The position numbers and the translations under genes were made by a program. From Opisthocomus hoazin (taxonomy: Eukaryota > Chordata > Aves > Opisthocomiformes > Opisthocomidae): a DNA stretch of 64,000 nucleotides. This document shows, piece after piece, positions 46,873-61,100 of this stretch. A model generated the notes under the pieces. It saw only the letters and a list, made by a program, of their open reading frames with translations. It ran no database searches and was not told where the DNA came from. The stretch lies in assembly GCF_030867145.1 (NCBI RefSeq), contig NC_134454.1:68368308-68432307 (forward strand), read 5' to 3'. Position 1 is the first letter of the stretch. Every line of letters begins with the position of its first letter.

Positions 46873-49800
46873 AGATTCTCTTTATGGATTTTTGCAGGAA
46901 ATCAATACTAGATTTTCCTATCAGCCAGTGTTTTACTTGAGGATGTGAAAATAAATATAAAATTCACCATTAGCATCATTAGCTAAACTCATCAGTGTTT
47001 TCAGACTGTTCAATAATAATAGAAGCATCAATATGGAACAGTGCATGTTGAAAATGAATTCAAATGTGGTCATTTCAAAGTTGTATGTCTGAGAACAAGA
47101 TATGTAGGTCATTTAAAAAAAACGGGGGGGGGGGGGGGGGGAAGAGGAGGAAAGACTGTGTTCTGGAAAACTGCAGCTCTGTAAAAGTTGCTCCCACAGT
47201 GAACAAGGCTTCCCAACACTAGTGAGGCAAAGGGCTTATGTAGTGCTTAAAGGTCTAAATTGGAGGTTGTTACATAAAATCAGCTGACTCATCTCATGTG
47301 ACCTCTACGCTCAGTACTATCTGACTGACACTGAAACATTCCCTTTTTTGCAGCTTTTGTAAAACTGTAGATGATGCAAGGTGAGTATTTGGCATTCTTT
47401 TCTTAAACTGAGCATTTACATTACTCAGTCTTTCCCATTTATTAGAAATAAGAACAGGAGATCACTTGATTACCTCATGGCCTGCGTTCATATAAAGAAG
47501 CACTTATACTGGTAAGCAGGAAAACTGGAGTGAAGAAGAGAGTAATACTTAGTGGATGGAAGATGGAGCTGGATATGTATTTTTATGTTGAGGGTACCGA
47601 ATGATGAGAGTGTGATGAATTTTAACTTGTGTCTTCAGAGTAAGATCTCTGGTGGATATTTACTGCAGCCCAAGTCACTGAGCTCAGGGCAGGGTGAGCA
47701 GAGGGGAAACATAATGACTCATCTTGTATGGAAGACTGGACAAAATCTCTGGGCTCCTCAGTCTTTACATGCTACAGATTTTCACATGTGAGTCACACAT
47801 CTGTTCAAATTCACTAGCTTCACTCAGTGACTTGACATTCAGGATGTGATGTGAAACAGTTGATTTGTCATTCCTCTCTTGATTTTTGAGGCAACTAGAG
47901 AAAACAGCATTTGTTACTTTTGTTCTTCAGCCAAACTCCAGTGAATATAGGCAAAGAGGGGTCACCTTCTGAGTTACCAGGGCACAGCTGCTTCTGGTGA
48001 TAATGAAAATGACCTCTGCTTTGCCCAGCACTCTCATCAGGAAGGGCGAGGTATGTCTCTGGTGTGCTGCAGTTGTTTTGCCTGGGAGTGAGAGAGAGAA
48101 TAAGGTACATAGAAATGTGATTTGGTGGCTGGTATGAATTATAGTAACACAATCATTGCTGCTTTATGACCTAAGTAGGTCTTTTAAAATGCATGTCTTA
48201 GTCTTGCTTTTTTTAACCTGGGATTGTGTGGTGCTGAACTAATCATATTCATCTCTAGGAAAGACAACTCTTGAACATCAAAAGCAGCCTAAAGTATCTC
48301 TTAGCACTAACTTAAATCTATGCTATAGCTACTTTTTCCTGTGAATTTTTTTGCACTTTCTTTACAATTGTGATTTGAAACCACTGCAAGGCTCTCTGAA
48401 ACATTAGCGATGACTGACAGAGAAGCTTCTGGCAAAGATGCCTGAGCTTGCCTGCTGAAGAGAGGATGGACTGACCTTGGCACTTCTAGACAGACTCGAA
48501 AGGTGAGTAAAAGGCACCGTGTAGTATATTTACATGTTTGCAAACCTTTCTTTTGTTTCCTTGTTTAACCTGAATACTTATTCAAGTGAGGGTCTGGCCT
48601 TGTGCATTGACTAAGTTTTGTAATGTGATTTCAAAGCTCATATGCAGTGCTAGCTTTTAAATTTAAAATCTTAAAAAGCAGTAGTTCTGAGTCCTGTGAC
48701 TACTTTTGTATTCAAATACTGATGAGAGGATGAGTAGTGGGATCATTAATTTCTTGTTTGTTATAATAGCTTGTTGCGAGAGACTGTGTGAAGAATAAGC
48801 TGCCCTTTTGATGTTGAAATCTATGCAAAATATTCTGGGATCCTATGAAAAATTCCTTTCTTTTCTCCTTCTTGATAATTTAATGTTTTGTGTATCAGTC
48901 TAGATGCTTGGTAATTTATGACCCAGCAGAGGTCAGCCTTGTGACACTTAGCAAAAGATGCTGAAAGAAAAGAAATAGAGACAAAGTTCTTCTTATGCAG
49001 GCCTTTGGAATTTTGTTTTATGAAACATACTCCTGAAAATTAGAGTTGGTGTGATATTACTGTGTTGTAGCTAGGTGTGTGGCTTGAATATCTCGGTGTA
49101 ACTTCTCTTTACGTAGTATGAACTTTTACTGTTTTGTAAAATCGTTACAAATTGCCTCAAATGTTAGTCTTATTGGTATACTAAAATATGTACTTACTGA
49201 TTCGATTAGAGTATTGTATTTCCAGAGTTGGTTGTGTAGTTCAGTGAAACAACATCAAGAGGGAACACATGGAACTGTCATTTGAATGCTACATGCTTCA
49301 GATTCACAATGATGTCTTGAAGTAGTGTGTCTGTATAACATTAATGACTGGCTTATGGCAAGAAAAAGTGGGGAGGGAGGGAGGAAGAACAGGCAAGTAT
49401 TTTGTAACATCTCTCTAAGAGTCTATTGGAATAAAAGATGTTCTTACCTTTCCATAAAAGAGATTTTTTTTTCCTTTGTGATGCTTAAAAAAATAAAAGA
49501 TGGGGAGTGTAGGGAGATCGATATTCACCCCCTACACCAGCTCAGAGCACAAATGATTTGTTCACAATTTAAACCACTCTTCCTCTGTTGTATCACAATG
49601 CTAGAATGATCAGTGGTGGTTTCTTTGATGCTAATAAGGGTAGCACTCTAATTGTATATGGAGCTGATGATTCAGATTATAATCCTCATCAAGAATAGTG
49701 GCAGTCCTGTCATAAATTGGTTCATTACCTGCTTTGTAAGTTCAGTTTTTACTGGCAGACTCAACAGCAGCTGCTGTAATTGCTCTGCTCTGCTTGAACA

Positions 49801-52800
49801 CAATCTTCTGTGTTAGCTAGCTACCTTGAGCTAGCTCTAAAGTAGTTTTATCCAGTTAGACAGTAGAACAGAATATGCAATAACAGCATTGTCAAGGCTG
49901 CAGCTGAGTCTTCTGCAACAGAATATGCTTAAATGACTTGAGCATGGCATTGGGAACTGGGAAAACATGTTGCCTGTTTTGTTCAGCCGGTTTGTTTTCT
50001 GAACTTTGCAAAGATGTTTTAATCCTTTACTGTTACTGCATTTTTTGTATACTCTGAAGTCATTTTTCAGACATTAAAAACACACTGTGATGAGAACAAT
50101 ATTCTGAGGTTTTGGAGCAGCTAATAAAAATACATTCTGTGTCTCATGCAGCAACAAGGCTGCAAGTCAAAATTATCCTCGGGAATGGGGACTGTGCTTT
50201 TTAGTTCTTGCTTTTCTGTTAAAAACCTCTTCTCTTTTTCTCTTTTTAAAATTTCCCTTCAAGGAGGCAAGATCAGCTTGGAGCAAAAGCAGCTACTATG
50301 TTTTTCTTTATCTTTTGCAGAAGATGGCTACAAACCACCCAAAACCTGCCAGACAGAGCATTATCTCATAAATATGTTCTCCAATTAGAGAGAGAAAATA
50401 AGATCTTCGCTAAATGGAAGCCTTTCCTGAAATTGAGTCTTTATTAGTGTGCTGTGACCAGTATGCTTTAACACGTTCTTTTTGAATATATTATTGAGGA
50501 TGCTTAATGTTTATTATTTGCTGGAGAATAGCAAAGCCAAGGTATTAAGATGAAGAACCCTATTTCATGTTAATGAGCAACAGTGTATGTTGTTCTTGTT
50601 CCTGTTCACTCACTCTGTTGAAAGGAAAATAGTGTTGAATGCTTTGGGCATCCTGTGGACTTCAGAGTATGTACTTATGTAATTAGGCCCTAACCTAATG
50701 GATATGTAAAAGAAAAGATATTGTGAATTAATGTTGCATGAGTAATTATCATTTTATGGTGCTTTTTAGCTCTTCAGTACTTGACTCTGTTGTCTGAACA
50801 GTCTCATACAAAAGCATTTTTTGTCCTTAGCACAGTGGCATTTGCCCAGCACTTTAGTTATTATACAGAAATCCCAGATTTGTGAGCAACTCTTCAATTT
50901 ACTAAGCCTTCCTTTAACAAACAGAAACAAAAGTAGGTGCAGAGACAGATTCTCTGAACTGAATGAGCTTAGATCCAGGTGTGCAGAAACTGATAAACCC
51001 AATTGAATTTAGACTATCTAAGCAGAAAATCACTTGGACGTTTGCACTGTGCTGTGCACCACAACCTCCTTTTGAGAACATGGTGCAGAAATGCCTCGTC
51101 TGGTTTTGACAGGGAAGCCTGCTTCTCAAGGTGTCACATGGCTATGTAAGCCTCAGATGGTAATCTCTTCAGTCTTTAGACGTCTGCATCCATAAAGGGT
51201 GCATAAACTTACCTCTTCCATAAACTTAACTCGAAGAACGGATTTAGGTGAAAGGAAATACACAGCACTGCCCAGGTTCTTCTGGGAAGCTGTCTACAAA
51301 GCATGCCCTAGATCTTCAAAAAATCTAAATGGTTTTTCCCTGTATGTTCTGAATTTCTACACATCTGGACTAAACAGAAAAAACAGCAGCCCATTTCTGT
51401 CCTTTCAAACTGAAAATGGTAGGTTATGAGACAGATAAACAACATGGCTCTTAGAAAACAATAAATTCTGGTAAAATTTAATTTCTTTTTTCCCAGTTTG
51501 GAGTGAGAAGAGGCTTACAATAACTGTAATGAGAAATCGTAATGAGAAAATGCAAGAGTAATTGTGTAAATCTGCATAGAAAAGTTGCACTATGTGCACC
51601 TGAGGAAGGAACACTGCATATTCAGATGATGTATAACTAATGCATACTTTAAATTTTATAAAGGAGTGTTTTTGTTTTTTTTTTTTACAAACTAGGAATA
51701 TGGAGTGATCTATACAAATCAGGTTTGACTTCCTGAAGCTTCAGTCTGTCCTGTGAAATCTTTGTTAACGCTTCTCTGGGAAACACTTGTCCAAGTTTCT
51801 TTAACTCAAGCAAGTCTTGTTACAGGACAGATGACTAAGAGGGTTTTTTTTCTTGTTTAGAGTCAAATAGGCTCAAATTTTCCTGTGTTGACTTCCTCTC
51901 ATAACTTTATTTTCAATCATAACGGATGTTGTTTTTCTATAGCCAGGTTCATCTGCTATTCTGTGATGATGTCCAGATTATCCGAGTGTGGAATAGTAAT
52001 GTCTGTGCTTACCATGATAGTGCTCATTTTCTTACAGATAGGAAAGACAAAGAAGAGAGTCAAGATTTGTGCCAGCCATCCTGTTTAACTGCCTGATCTC
52101 CCTCACTGTTCTGCATATTTGTTTGGTATTTTGTCTGAATATACTCAAAATACCTGAAAAATATTAACCAATATAAAATAACTTCTGATTTATTCCAGAA
52201 AACCTGTTTGCTTATTTCACAGGTATCTAAAAGCATAAATAAATTTTTTGGTAGGTTTTGGTTCTTATCATCTCGGGAAATAGAATCAAAGAAAGAAGAA
52301 AGCTGTATGCCATTTCCATGCCAAACATGTAAGTAAAGACAGCAATAGACTTGTTTTACAACATCTGAAGAAATTTTCTGTATCTATCTAGAAAGTTTAA
52401 TTTAATCAAATTCAGATTTATTCTCATTTTATTTTGAAAAACATCGAAACATTGAAATACTATTGTCACCTGGCTTCCATTAGGAAAACACCTTTATTTA
52501 GACACTTGAATCTGGGCTGGAATAAATAATTATGTAATGTAACATCAGTTTTGTAATATTGGCACAAAATATGATATTTTTTCTGCCCCTACCTTTAAAT
52601 TCAGTTGGAAGTCAAGCTTCAACAGGACAAATTCACTACCAAACACTGCAATCTTCATTGTACTTTTCACCCAATTTTGTCAATTTTTCATATTCCTGTT
52701 AGTGAAGAAAACTATTGCCTGAAACCATGAAAATGAAATTTAAATTCAGAGGTGGAGTGACTGAGAAATCTTGTCAGGCTCATTATTCTTATTTAAGGTG

Positions 52801-55800
52801 GGAATCATATGCAACTTCAGCTGTGTAAAAGCTAAATTTCAGCTGAATACCTTTTTATTGCCATTTTCAGAAGACTACATTTCGCCTGCCTTTTCAGATG
52901 CAAAGAATTGTTTTCAGAAAGTGCCCTGTTGATTTAACAAAAATGTAGACAAACTTTATGGTCCAAAAAAATAATCAGCTTGGTATTTTTTCTCATGTTT
53001 ATGAAGCCAAATATAGGTAAGACTGTAGCACTCTAGAATATGCTAAATTTAATTTGAGGTGGTAACATGGGTGTTAACGGTGAAGAAACTAAGCTTTCAG
53101 TGCAGCTTGCAAGCCTGCCAGGAGCTGTGGACATGTACTCTGCCCTACTCAGAAGCCCTCGCTCTCACGATCTTTACCAGGACAGCTATTAGTGCTAGCC
53201 TAACTCCAAGCTATGGCTGTCTCCTCATTGCAAGTATGTGAAATATATATTTGGGAGGAAGGAGATTTTAAAGGCTTTCTGACCATGTGTTTTGGAGAAT
53301 GTATTAATCCCAATATAGGTTTACAGAGTATTGTATTGTATACAATTTTGATGACGTTGCTTGTATATTTAAATCGCAAAAATGTTAGTAAAACTGAACA
53401 TATATTTAAAGAAAGAGAGTGATAATCCTACAGGACTTATGAGATAAATGAAGAAATATTCTGCCATTTCTTAAATAGTGTTATGATGAGTGATAATTTT
53501 AGAAATATACCTAGGGAAAATGAAGGGCTTGAAAAGAAATCTTGCATTCTGATTTTTTCTCTGATTCTCAGTATTTATATATGAAAGAAGTGCTGTGACA
53601 TAGGTGCATAAAGAGATTTTCTTCAAGACAGGGGAAAAACAACTTGACACAGGAATCACAGTAAAAGGAATATCCAGCTGTGAGATAACTGAAGGGAAGT
53701 AAAAAAAAAATTTTGATAAATATTTATACATATCCTCTAACTGTTTAAATAGGAGACATTAAGCAGTGAAGGAGGCAGGAGGAATACTGGCCTCAAAGGT
53801 TTTTGAATGATAAATCTAACATACAGAGGAAATTATTTTTTTTTTAGCTTATTATTCGTGACAAACTCAAGGTCAAAGCAGAGATGGGGATAAATCACCC
53901 CAAGTGGACAGTGACATGGTAAGAACTTTAATTTGCTTGCCCTGCATGGACAAAAAATAGGTAAGAAAATGAAAGCTGTGCAAATAACATTTCACAGCAT
54001 ACAATAAAAATTTTGCCCTGAAGCTTTGCTTCTCTTAGATGTCAATAAAATACCCCATGAACCAAAGAGTAGCATGATGCTTCTTGAGGGCACTCTACAT
54101 AGTGTTCACGTAGGAGGGACAGGTGTCTGATATCATTGATTACTAAATCTCTGGTGTGTTGTTTTAGGATTTTCTGTCATACTACATTTTTATTTTTATT
54201 TAGAAAGTAAGAATAATGCCTCCTGCCATCCAGCCTGGACAAAGGAATCGCCCTAATGCTTGTCGGGGTGAGGTTTCTTGATAATGGTGCTGCAGCATGT
54301 CATGGGAGTAGCAGGAAAGAATGGCCACTACTACTGGCACAGGTAGGTTATCTCAATGACTTTATAAAAGTATGCTTAAGCAACACTACTGATACCCTGC
54401 TAAAGGCTTAGCACAGAGTAGAAGCTGTCTTGAGACAAATGTTGAACAAATGAGGCTGAATGTTATCCACATGGTCCAGACTGAGGAGAAACAGACAAAC
54501 TGTGAATCACCCCACTTTATGAAAAAAGATTTTTTTTTAAAACACTTGTCCTCCGAGGTGTTTGCTTTTGGTGAGAAACGTTTTTCAGCATATGTAACTG
54601 TCTTTGCTCAGGGAAGTACAGCCACTATTAATAGAAACTTTTGCCAGAAAAATTTCTATGCCATTGAAAGCATTAAGACGATCTTCTAGTCTTCAGCTTC
54701 CCCTATCTGTAGTCCTTGCCCTAACATGGTTATTACTTTGTTGGAAATTGCCTATATGTAGTATATGCAAAGACTCATCTTTTCTCACACTTTTTTCTGA
54801 TGCTGATATATTGAACACTCAGACATTCGCTGTTACAAGAGTACGGACCAGGTTCTGTATATGACCTCTATAAGTCTAGCTCCAAAATGAGCTCTCGTGA
54901 AGCCTGTCCTCCAAATATGGTCATGGCTGCACATGATCACCTCCAGGAGTAGTAAGACCTTCTTAGTGTTATCTTGAAACACTACACAAGACCATTATGC
55001 AAGTTTGGCAGAAAAAGTTAAATTGTTGAGGGTAATACAAGAAGAGGACTGGGTAAAAAACAGGTGCATGGAGAAAGATGAGGTATGAGATTAGATATTG
55101 TTTGGACAAAATCAATGGAGTAATATTAATGGAAGGAAGTGGAACATTTTCTGGTGGCCAAGATGCCTGTTATAACCATGTGGGAGTTGTCTGTCACTGT
55201 TAGTACTTGATATGGTTTCATTCAGCTTTATACATAAATATATGAACAACAAAAATTAAAATAAGGCACAAGGGGGTAATCAAAAAGATTCTGTAATGAG
55301 ATTAGCTGAGTCTGATATTCTCTTCAATTGGCGAAAATTAAACTAAGAGAAGACTTGGAAAGTAGAGATGGCTGCCTGTGGGTAGATGGGGGCTTACCAG
55401 GGAGGCAAAAAGCCAGTCATCTTCTATTTCTTTCCATAGATCGCTTTGAAGGCTTGCGGTTGGCTGAGAAGTTTTCTACTACTTTCTATCCTTTCTACCG
55501 GTTTCTGTCTTTGCCAAAATGGAATATAAAACTGCGAGAGGGAAAAGGTGTCCAACAGTTCTCTGTGAAGAGATGCTGAAAGATAAAATGTGCTTAGGAG
55601 GCAGGAAAGGATCTTTCAGACAACTTTTTTAAAGGATTGTTAATTTGCAATAAACAATAATAGAACCGTGTAGTGTTCTGTATTCAGAAAACCCCTCGCA
55701 AGTTTACTTGAAAAGAGATATAGAAAAACCACTAAGCATCTTCAGGAACAAAGCTGTAACTATGCATGATTCTGCATTACTGTTTAGGATGAAAGGCATA

Positions 55801-57581
55801 TGTTGCAACCTTGCTATAGTGTTGCCAGTATCACATACATTTCCCTATCTAAAGAACACAAGGGAAATGAAATAGTAAGATGTCCTCAAGAAAGCCTTTA
55901 ACCTTGTTAGCATTTCACTCTCTGTATGTTGCAGACAACATTTTCTTTAAGGCTGCTTGCTCCGCAGTACTGTGCTGTAGTTTAAATTGCAGTGAACTGC
56001 TGTGGGTTTCAAGAAAGAGGCTGATGAGTAAGCTTCTGCATCTGCAATGCCTCCATGAGCAGAAAAACTCTTCTGTTTTGGACTCCATTTTAGGACTCTT
56101 CAGGGTAGCAGGACTGAATTTCCTCAGATTGCCTTAAAAGCTTAACAGGTGCTAATTGTAATCTTGATTTTGTGAAGTATTTTTTTTTAAATTATATTTC
56201 TGTGAAGTACAACCTGTTAGGTTAAATTAGGAACTTTGTCACCATTTATTATTCATAGTTGTCTATTGGTGTCTGAGGAGCATGCGGGCATGTTCTGCTG
56301 CTATTCCATAGCTGTCTCAACGTATGGAGAATAGATACACTATCGTGTAGATAATCCAAGGCATGCTCCTGGAATCTCAACCAGGGCTTTATAGTCTTTG
56401 TTCAAAAAGCTCTGAAGGTTTTGAGACCTACAATTGTAACTGGTGATTACAAATGCTTGTAAACAAACAAAAATCAATCCAGATTCTAGTTGCTAGTCTT
56501 TTGCAGGGAATGTGTGAGGATGATGTTTTATTACAGGTAGGAGCTCAAACTGTATGAGGTAACTTTTTTCTTGTTTTATTTTTTTATGAAAAAAAATCAC
56601 TAGAACGATCTGCATATCAACAATGAACTGCACAGGATTTTTCCATATGCTTTAGTGCTTTAGTCACTCTTTAAAGTATACTATATCATTACTAAAGCTA
56701 GTGCAATCTTCTAGTATTGTGGATTTTCTTTTTTTCACGCACCCTATTGCACCTTCTATTTTCCCCTCATACCTTGATGATTCTTCTCTCAGTGAGCTTA
56801 TTAAGCTTCTGATATTTAGTGCAGTTCTAGTCTGTTTAATGCTGCTGAAACACGTTATGTTTGGAATTCCGTTTTGTTGTATCTTCTTCCTTCAGGGCAG
56901 ATTTGAAGATACTGTTCCCCTTCTACAGGGCCACTGTATCTTTGGGGCCTGGCACTTGGATATAGGGCTGGGAAAACAATAATTTTGCTGCAGGGCAGGC
57001 TGTCGTGACGCTGCAGGAAGTTCTTCAGAGGCATTGCACTAGATGATAAAGAAGCAGAATGACCTTTTGTCTTTTTTTATCTTACACATACACTTCTTGA
57101 AATGCTTCACACTAACAATCGTTTCGGTTTTCACTGAGGCATTGTTTTTTCTTTGCTTGGACCGGTTGCCTGTGAATCTCACTGAAGTGACCCCGAGCAG
57201 CACGCTGCAATTGCCTTTGCAGGGCTGCCAGCCTCCAGTGTGTGCCAAGCTTGCACCACACCTCTTGAAAAGCACAAGACCATATTTCCAGGTTCTGTTT
57301 CTGACGGCATTTCTTTCAGTTAATAGGTAAGCTTTTTCCCACAGCCTTACAACAGTGAGATCCATATTTCTTCCAGGCTAATATCCAGGCATCAAAACTT
57401 CTATCAGCTGCAGCTGTTCAGCATCAAACTTAATGTGCCACACCTCTCCCTTTGCGACAAGTCTGCTACTGTTCCCTTGCCACTTCATGGATTCTTTGCC
57501 TCCCCCATTTTATAAGCCAAAACCGTCTTTGCTTCTCTGACTGCAATCTCTTGAATTATTTCATCCTTCCTGTTTTCCTGT
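46873..57581. other. Long gene-poor intergenic stretch
   Basis: No protein-coding gene recognised. By conserved synteny this lies between DEPDC1B and PDE4D. It holds a G18 tract at 47124-47141 and four places with good acceptor/donor pairs or donors on the plus strand (47354-47380, donor at 48503, 53848-53918, 54204-54342) that may be non-coding exons. Confidence 0.6.
47124..47141 (+). repeat. G18 homopolymer
   Basis: Eighteen consecutive G following an A-rich run. Capable of G-quadruplex formation; its length may be an assembly estimate. Confidence 0.9.
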
Positions 57582-58144
57582 TGTCATGGTTTAACCCCAG
57601 CAGGCAACTAAGCACCACAGAACCACTCACCACCCCACTAACCCCCCTCCTGCAGTGGGATGGGGAGGAGAATGGAGGAAAAAAAAAAAGAGTAAAACTC
57701 GTGGGTTGAGATAAAGACAGTTTAATAGGACAGAAAAGGAGGAAAATATACTGCTACTGTGACTAGAACATATAAAACAAGTGATGCACAATGCAATTGC
57801 TCACCACCTACTGAACGATGCCCAGCCATCCCTGGGCAGTGACCTTGTCCCCCGGCCACCTGCCCCCCAGATTATATACTGAGCATGACACCATATGCTG
57901 TGCAGTATCCCTCTGGTCATCTTGAGTCAGCTGTCCTGGCTGTGCCCCCTCCCAGCTTCTTGTGCACCTTCTCACCCAGCAGAGCTTGGGAAGCTGAAAA
58001 GTCCTTGACTTAGCATAAACATTACCTAGCAACAACTAAAACATCAGTGTGTTATCAACATCATTCTGGTACTAAATCCAAAACACAGCACTAAACCAGC
58101 TACTAGGAAAAAAATTTAACCATATCCTGGCCAAAACCAGGACA
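57582..58144 (-). mobile_element. Solo LTR of an endogenous retrovirus with perfect 5-bp target duplication
   Basis: The 563-bp unit starts TGTCATGGTTT and ends AAACCAGGACA, giving 10/11 inverted termini. It is flanked by the direct repeat CCTGT (57577-57581 and 58145-58149). Read on the minus strand it has a TATA-like box (about 57870) and an ATTAAA polyadenylation signal (plus-strand 57721-57726) in the usual order. The sequence belongs to a solo-LTR type abundant in neoavian genomes; the 5-bp duplication fits an ERVL- or ERV1-like integrase. No internal genes remain. Confidence 0.9.
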
Positions 58145-61100
58145 CCTGTGAACATTTTTATCTTTAGTGACTGTATTTCTTTATAACTGCTTCCTAAGTG
58201 CTGCCTTGTTTAACTCCCTTCTTGGCAAGCAGATTTAGGAATCCCAACAAACTGTCATAGGTAAGGGCTGTCTGTGACTTCAACCTGGGTAGCTTGTCCA
58301 GATGGTTTACGCGTGTGTTCTTTGAGCTAAGCCTTCAAAAAAACCTTGTCTCCTGTATTATGAGAGAGTTTAAATAAGAATTAAATAAGGCTATGCCTAA
58401 ATGTTATGGCTTCCTACAGGACATGCCCTTTTAATTTACTGCTATAATTTGTAATGATGTCCCTAACAAAAGATCTGCATAATCTTCAGAGAATTTGAAG
58501 AGATAGTTTCATCATTATGAAGAGAGAAATTTTAGTAAAAGGAGTCTCATTGTCTGCGAGATGCAACATAACAGACTAAAGCAACTAGAAACTGAATTCA
58601 GACACATCTGGATTAGAAATTAGGAGCCACCTATTTATTACACTAGTAGAAAAAGTTTACTATTAAAAATCATTACAAATGGATTGTAGTGGGTTTTCAG
58701 TCAGAATCTTAAAATCAGTGTAGAGTAGTACTTGAAAAGTCTATACAGTTTTAGTCTTCCTTCCTGAAACTCATCTTAATTTTTCCTGTTCAGAAGACAG
58801 TCAGCTATCCTCTTTAATTAAAACAAGAATTGTTTTACTTAGATTAGGTATTGCTTTCTATACTGGACTAGCTAGACTCCTTACTCTAATGAAACTTAAG
58901 TCTTTCCCCACTCCTATTGCATGGTTCATTAGTAACATTCAATATCAAAGGTCTCTCACATTGGATCTTTATAGATTCTGCAGCAATCAATATATTGACA
59001 AATATACTTAATAAAAGCATTTAAATGTCTACCAAGTTTGTAGATAATTTTCATAGACTATTTTTTATTTATAAATAAAAATTATAATAATTATAATTAT
59101 ATTATTACTTTTTATTTATAAATAAAAATAAGTAGAAGTGAGTATCTTTATTTACCACCTACCATATTAATCACTTAGATGTTTCTGATCTCCCAAACTC
59201 TGTCTCCAACGCATGCTCACACTGGCTTAGCAGGACAAGACAAGTTTGCGCTGTTAAGTCCTTTAGAGGTAAAAGACAGTAGGTTCAAGAAAGTGGTACC
59301 TTCTCCAGTTCATTGTTAGCCTGGGAGAATGAAGGACTTCTTTGTGCGGATGTTTGCTGGCACTAAGATGGGACTCGGGAAACTCAGTAACTGGAAGGCT
59401 GTTGACAAAGGGTTTTTTTTCTTTAGTAGCACCTGAATTCCATTATAAGTATTACGAAAACAGGAATTATGCAAGAAAGTGTCTAGCGCCAAATCCATAC
59501 TTATTAAAAAGTACTTGATAGTCAGGCAAATACATTTTAAAGGTCAGTTGGCTAGAATACAGACTGTCTAACGTTTTTATTGTCAAATGATTTGAACAAT
59601 GTTTTTTTAAAAGAGGAAAAGAATTAGTGGTATTCTATTGCGACACCTAAAAAGGTTACAGTATTCATCTCATGTAAATACCCAGAAGCATATTAAACAT
59701 TGCTGACCTTGCATACATATTTTTTTAAGAGAACAGGTAATGCCAAGAAAGAAGCTAGTACTCTGTATCAGAAATGAAAGGTATTTACAAAGGGACTCCC
59801 AATCCTTTTCATTAGATTGTGGTATATCTGTAAAGGCAGCCTGTTCCTTACCTGGATATAGCTTGAAGGGCCATTTTCTTGAGTATGAAAAATGGAAAGT
59901 CATACAAACTTTTACCTTGGGCACAGGATAACTTTATTGGTATTTATACATCTTTCAGTACTTACTTTGAATATGTAATAGCAAATCACAAAACAACTTC
60001 CTGTCAGTTTGTTGCCTTTTAATTTCAGTATATGTCCACAGGTTCTGTGTCTTTTGAGTAAAGTAAGTTTCTTTTTTCCAAAGAGAGCTTATGTCATGAT
60101 TTCTCATAATTGCCTTTTTTATCTAGGGTTCTCAGTGCCTCTAAACGCTTTGGTATTCCTTTCCCATTTCTGTTGTGCCCTCTTGGATAGCCAGTGACCA
60201 GAACTGAAGAGATGAGAAAATAAAGTAGTACTATAATGTTTTCAGTTCTTACTCTGTTCTTTTCTAGAAGAAACTTAACATTCTTTCTGACACTTGACAG
60301 CTTACACATTTTGTGCCAATTACTTCATTAAGTTGTCACAGTGTTAGCTTTTTAGGATACAGGATACACCGATGTGACCACTACCTGGTTTTGGTTCATG
60401 ACTGGCTGAGCCTATAGAATGCAGCTGGCACAGTAATACACTGCTCTCCATCAGGACGAGATGATTTGCTTACTTTCCTTGCAGGGAGAATACACTGGGA
60501 TGTCCTTGTGGATGTTTTGCAAGCCGTTACCTGTGGCTTGTAATATACTGCATGGGCAACGTGGTCCTCAGTGAACCACCAACCACTTTGAACTGCAATC
60601 TGAAATTCATCAGATAACTTGGATGCTTTTCACAAACTATCACAAAAATTAATCTAGCTTGCAGTGTTTCAGCAGTATTTATCAGAGTTTGCTCTGTGAA
60701 CATAGCTTTGGTAGAAACATAGAACAGTGAATTAAATTCCTCTTTTTGGAAACTGTATATTTAAAAAGTGGCCATAGTATTTGGATTTTTTAAATATAGA
60801 GGTTTGTTCCTGTTAGCTCAGGGGGTGGACACTGGTTGCTTAAGACTACCTATTTGCCACTTCATGACTAGTCAAACAAATCTATGGGACACGTGAATCT
60901 GTTTAAAAATCTAGATCATATAGTTTTTCTGTGTGATTTCTACAGCTTTCTTTTCTGTAGACGTCTTTTCTACAGATATCTTTTTCTATGTGTTTTTTAT
61001 AACCTGACCCTTCTTTTATACAATACCATTCCATCCTTCCCCACTGCACCTTCACCCCCAGGACGTAGAAACTGTTTGTTAGTGACCTAACTAAAATGAC

